Source: Sipunculus nudus
Lineage: Eukaryota; Annelida; Sipuncula; Golfingiida; Sipunculidae
Direction of reading: 5' to 3'
NCBI GenBank assembly: GCA_026874595.1
Contig: CM049320.1
Span: forward strand, 34,132,214 to 34,196,213
DNA: 64,000 nt
The notes beneath the pieces were generated by a model. It ran no database searches, was not told where the DNA came from, and saw nothing but the letters and a program-made list of their open reading frames with translations. Of the stretch, positions 59,195 through 64,000 are shown in pieces. A program made the translations under genes and the position numbers. Numbering within the stretch: position 1 is the stretch's first letter; each line of letters starts with the position of its first letter.

Positions 59195-60500
59195 TTAAGC
59201 TCAGCTGACTATAAGGCATCTGAGCTGTAGTCATGGTCCTTTGTCTGTCTGTCTGTCTGTCCATTATACTGGTACGTTTGAATCTGTTGCACCTACAAAT
59301 CTAAATATCGGCATACCTTTAGGTGTCCCCAAAATCTACTACCATACCAAAAATTGGGTCACTAGAACTTTGTTCCTTAGAATTATTAACTTGAGAAAAA
59401 ACCTCCATTTTCCATTAAAAAACCATTGTTACACTTCAAGACCACCTAATATCAAAACCACTGACCTGATATTAAACATATTTAATCTATTAATTCTTCC
59501 ATATATTTCCTATGTACATACCAGAAATTAGTTCAATATTTTTTTTAAATTCTTGAAGTAATGGGCCCAAACATAATGCACTTTGTAAAAATTCAGGAAA
59601 TAGATTTACTCCCTTAACTTGAGAATTGCTGAAGCTAGAAATTTTTTTTCAGGTATATAACTACATTTAATCAAGATTCAATTGTATACCCAAAATTAGA
59701 TCTGATTTTCTCAAATTTTGTAAGTTATTAGCATAAATATAAAATCAGTACCTTAAATTTTGCCAAAATTTGACCATGGCACATATTTTTCCTGTAACTG
59801 CTGTGGATTTAATTTTCACAGCATCTTACCATAAGCATTTCATCTGTAACATCTGAAATTTGAAACCAGTTGATTAAAAACTATTGAATTTATTCAAGTT
59901 TTCAAGCACCATGTAAAGAATTTCTTAGATCAAGCAAGTGTTATGCAGTTTGCTAGAGCTCAGCTCCCCAGCTTCCCAAGCCAGCTTTCAGCTCTCAAAA
60001 TTTGGCATACAGTTAGATGTCCCCAAAACCCCCTACCATACCAAAAGTTTGGTCACTAGAACTTCATTCCTTGGAGATATTAATAAAAAAACTTCAGTTT
60101 TCAATTAAAAACCCATTGTTACACTTCAAGACTGCATAATATCAAAACCACTGATCTGACTTTGATCATATATAATATACATGTTTATGCACATGCCAGA
60201 AATGATGTCAGTATTACAAAATTATTTTAAGATATGGGCCCAAATGCACTTTGTAAAAAAATCAAGAAATATAATTACTCCCTTAGCATGAGAATTGCTG
60301 AAGCCAGAGATTTTTTGTCATAGATATAACATTAATTAATCAAGATTCAGTTGTATACCAAACAAATTAGTTCTGAATTTTTCAAATTTTACAAGTTATT
60401 AGCATAAATATAAAATCGGTACCTTCAATTTTGCCTAACTTTGACCATGGCATGTTTGTTTCCTGTAAGCACTGTTGATATAATTTTCATGCCATGCAGA
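59195..60500 (+). repeat. S-family repeat, units 2 and 3
   Basis: Unit 2 starts with the same head at 59196 and runs about 700 bp, through GGGCCCAAACATAATGCACTT and TTTTGCCAAAATTTGACCAT. Unit 3 lacks the head, starts near 59998 (TTGGCATACAGTTAGATGTC) and repeats the same order to about 60500. The 3' body matches 8450-8710. Confidence 0.85.
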
Positions 60501-61575
60501 AAAAGGGATTTCAGCTTGTTAGTTTTGAAAGTTGAAAGAAATTTGCCAAAAAATGTAGTTACAATTATAGTTTTTATGAGACCATGTCAGACCCTAGGCT
60601 CTACCCAGTCCCTCTTCAGTCACCTGTATGTCCTCTAGTTGACCTCTCGGGCAAATTATGCTCGCTTGAGGCGGGGAAAATACTGATCAGCCAGGCAGCT
60701 TATGGCTTGCCGCAGTTGATTCAGGTGTCCAACCCAGCTCATCTATTAAGTTGTTTAGACCAACAGCATAACAATAAACAATAAATAAATAAATTTTTAT
60801 AGGTCTATAATAACAACTTTATGAAAAATTAAATGAAACGGAATTTGATAGTTGATGAGTAACATGGAATTACCTTGCAATTACTGATGTTTTATGGATT
60901 TTGTATGGATGGATGAAAATGTATTCCAAATAACACCATGGAGTCAACTATGGTATTTTTCTTTTCAATTTAATAATGAAAAAAAAATTAAATTATATTG
61001 TTCTTTATTATTATGGATTAAATAAAGGATATTAATGAAAGACAAAGATGCAGACTTTGATAATATTAATCTTAATTTCCAGGTCTTTCAAAAGTGTTCA
61101 GCTTGTTATTTCAAAATAAAAAAAAAAAAATAAAAAAATATGTCAAAATTTTTAAATTTTACTCATTCGAGTACTGATTAAAGACATCAATATGTTTAAC
61201 TAATGACATTTAGCCCCATGACTGTATCAGCTGTCACAAGGCTAGATGCTAATAATCAAAAGTTATATTACTGGTTCCCAAGTTAAACTTGCCCATTTCT
61301 AGTTTTCGCGTTGTAAAATTTATTGGTTGTTCTTATCCTTGGGTTATTTTTTACACATATAATGGTTTCATAGCAGAGATGACTTTTAATTTTTTTCCGA
61401 TAAATTAAAAAAAAAATGAATAAATTGAATATGAAAAAAAATCAGATCTTAGACAAGTTCTTATTATGATTTCTGTAATGTTAATAATTGTCATAAGACT
61501 CTTGCTAAGTCTAGTGCGTAGATTGATGTGAAAGTAGTCCAAAGTGAATATAATAGTTTTATTATTTGAATATTA
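60501..61575. other. Unassigned; one GC-richer block with an (AATA)n tail
   Basis: At 60570-60765 a block of normal complexity (CTCTCGGGCAAATTATGCTC then GCTTGAGG) ends in ACAATAAACAATAAATAAAT. This recalls a retroposed SINE-like unit, but no internal A/B box is clear to me. The rest is AT-rich. Confidence 0.35.
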
Positions 61576-61587
61576 ATTAAACTACGA

Positions 61588-62700
61588 TTGGAGTCTCTTC
61601 TGGTAAAAACCACAATCAGAATCTCTACCAGTAGAAACTCTGATTCTACTGGTAGAGACTTCAATCACAGTTCCTACCAGTAGAAACTCTGATCGATCCA
61701 GGATCACTGATTAAGCATACCTTTATCTAAACCTTCAAATGTGGCATCTATCAATGATAAAAAAATGAACACTTTCATAATCATTAATCATACTTTATTA
61801 TACACAAGAACATTGCAGTTTCTAAACATCTTGATTCATTGAATTGTACTTTATTATACACAAGAACACTGTGGTTTCTAAACATCTTTGTTCATTGAAT
61901 TGTACTTTATTATGCATAAGAACACTGTGGTTTCTATAATACTTAATTCATTCATAAGTTATAATACATAAGAACACTTTGGTTTCCAAACTTTTTATTT
62001 CATTTATAGTTTATTATACATAAGAACTCTGGTTTCTTAACTACTTAATTCATTAAATGGACGGTTTACTTTGCACAAGAACTTTACACAAGACATCTTT
62101 ATCATAAAATGCACTTTGCTACACACAGGAACACTGTGGTTTCTGAACAACATGTGTATCACAACTTTGTCATTTATCAATGACAAGAAGGGAAAGCTTG
62201 CATAATCCATAAATTCTTTATTCATTACTTTACAGTTATTTTATATGAACATTGTGCTAAGAATTTGTGTCAGCTACAATACAAGTTATACTGTCACATT
62301 TATGAATTACAGTGTGTGAAATATTCATATCATTACAGCTTGTTCTGGCACATGCAAACACATGACGGATGACATTTTTTTTAACATGAGAGTCCTGCCT
62401 TTTTAAATTGACATATGTTGGTGATGCAGCTTCCTTTTAAGTAAGAAAAGAAGTCACATATTTAATTTTTAAATATACCCCTTAAACAATATTTTTTATA
62501 CTGTTTTTCCTACCCAAATTTGTGACTTTTCTTCCTGTGACCCATTTTTTACAACCATATTAACTTATTTGGGGATTGCACCAACATTATTATAGTTCCT
62601 ATCAGTAGATTCAAAGTTTCTACCAGTAGGCTCGCAGTTTCTACTGGTAGGAACTGTGATTGGAGTCTCTACCAGTAAAATCAAAGTTTCTATCTAGTTT
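61588..62700. repeat. Composite repeat: CTACCAGTAGA palindrome clusters around a ~60-bp tandem array
   Basis: Clusters of CTCTACCAGTAGAAACTCTGATT and its inverse lie at 61588-61695 and 62595-62695. Between them, a unit of about 57-63 bp (TTTATTATACACAAGAACACTGTGG.. / TTTCTAAACATC.TTGATTCATT) repeats five or six times at 61790-62150. The two clusters could be the arms of one element of about 1.1 kb. No coding frame is present. Confidence 0.65.
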
Positions 62701-64000
62701 GTTATAAATATTTTAACTTATATTATTTGTGCTAGTGCTACTCTTGGGTAGGGATAACCCTTTATTATTAAATAACAGTTAACTCATTTGTAAAAGGCAT
62801 AATTAACATTACTGATAATGGACAGTTCTTTTTGTCTAATAATTCCACTGCAATGTAGATAATGTTATATGGCCATGTCAGAACACCATTTCCAACTTTA
62901 AATGACATCAATCCTCTTCCTGGTCTCCAAGGATCTGATCAAAATCTTGCATAACTTGAGTTAAACACCATCAACCTATAATAGAGCTTATCACACAAAA
63001 CCAGCATTTCCCTACCTCCTCTTCCAAATCATATATTGTGATCATATATAACAGCTGAGCGCCATGACCCATGGGTCCCTTGTTTCAAGCATCAGTCAGC
63101 CCCCATTGGATGTCTATTGGCCTTTTGTTGGGCCCTCCTTGACATGTCAGTATTTTTAGTTTATTCCTAGAGCATCAGCACAATTTGATTATATTAATAC
63201 AGTGTGTGGTAAGTAGGGTTTGAAATAAACTATTGCCTTATCTATTGCTTATTAAATTTACAATTTAGCCATAGGCATGTTATTCCTCGAGTAAGTGGAA
63301 TAAAATGTACACCTGTCAAGGATGTGTTATTGTGTTATCTATTCATATCGAAATACATGGTAGTTTATCAAGTTTTCTCCAATGCCAGAAATGACTAGTT
63401 TATTCAGATCTTGTTTGAATGTTTACTCACATTTGCTCACAGTCACAGTTAATAAGATTTACTGAATAACAAAATTTTGATGATTTGACAGAGCTTGCAC
63501 CTTTCATATTTAAACTTTTTGTATTTCTGTTCAAGGAGAATGATGTAAAGGGGTAATTACTTGACAGTACTGTGAGCATTATAAGTAAAAAACCTAATAA
63601 ACAGATTTTCATTTTATGCACATGCATAGATATGAGTCATAGGATGAAGCCTGTAACTGCCTGTTTAAATTTGGGTTATTACTTTGACTAGTATGAGAGT
63701 GGCCTTGACGTTGAATATTGCAATATATGGTGAAAACAAACAAAAACATTGTTTCTCAAGTGGATAGATGTATCTTTCTGAAAATCAGAATGAAAGATGT
63801 AAGATGATAAGTTGTCGTAAGTGACCTTCAAGGTCAAATCTGCGATATATGGAAATTTGGTGAACTGCGTAACTTATGAACTACCCTATCATCACACATA
63901 GACAAGTAAAATTAGTAAAGCTATTTTATAAAAATATTTATTGACAGTGATAATAACTGTGTAGTTCATGTATTTGCACTGAAAAAAAGTTTACTTTAAA
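62701..64000. other. Unassigned AT-rich sequence
   Basis: Near 63050-63090, CTGAGCGCCATGACCCATGG then GTCCCTTGTTT looks like the edge of another dispersed repeat. No exon or RNA gene is recognised to the end of the window. Confidence 0.4.

Overview
This is animal nuclear DNA: AT-rich, with short exons in long introns, GT-AG junctions, many (TA)n tracts and dense non-autonomous repeats. Dispersed repeats carrying runs of GTCTGTC/GTCCGTCC and palindromic GGTGGCGCCACC cores are typical of marine lophotrochozoans. A mollusc, perhaps a bivalve, is the best guess, but the window alone does not settle the species. I see no bacterial, viral or CRISPR features and no convincing tRNA or rRNA.

Three protein-coding genes can be rebuilt exon by exon, and their splice phases agree throughout. 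(1) Minus strand, 18430 down to 11533: a complete four-exon PIG-P homologue of 126 aa, a subunit of the GPI-GlcNAc transferase in the ER. (2) Plus strand, 30862-36767: a five-exon secreted hyaluronidase of the GH56 family, 418 aa, with its DxE catalytic motif intact and an incomplete C-terminal EGF-like segment. (3) Plus strand, 46301-52862: a nine-exon phospholipid scramblase of 241 aa, with a dense cysteine cluster and the C-terminal membrane helix, but without the usual acidic Ca2+ ligands. Nothing suggests that the three act together; they are ordinary housekeeping or accessory genes that happen to be neighbours.

The most notable structure is a 9,285-bp element (18548-27832). It has imperfect terminal inverted repeats of about 185 bp that begin GGGTCTGTCTAAAACGCGG, and it is flanked by a perfect 9-bp direct repeat, CGCTTATCC. 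The long TIRs and 9-bp duplication suggest a Mutator-like (MULE-type) insertion. It sits about 110 bp upstream of the PIG-P start codon. It has GC-rich CCCATGTGGG-type arrays near both ends. On its minus strand it contains a string of coding-like blocks with consistent splice phases: one membrane segment, several tyrosine motifs and one apparent 1-nt frameshift. These may be a captured or decaying gene that I cannot identify.

The rest by region: 1-9 kb holds tandem dispersed repeats of the GGTGGCGCCACC superfamily (A and S families) and a possible terminal exon of a gene entering from the left. 9-11.5 kb is mostly unassigned. The 11.5-18.5 kb PIG-P introns hold a ~300-bp duplicated repeat, foldback elements and a 400-bp hAT-like element with an 8-bp target duplication. 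28-37 kb holds the hyaluronidase gene, with MITEs and a ~70-bp tandem array in its introns. 37-46 kb holds TA tracts and more A/B family repeats. 46-53 kb holds the scramblase gene. 53-64 kb is largely intergenic with S-family copies, palindromic elements and a composite tandem repeat at 61.6-62.7 kb.
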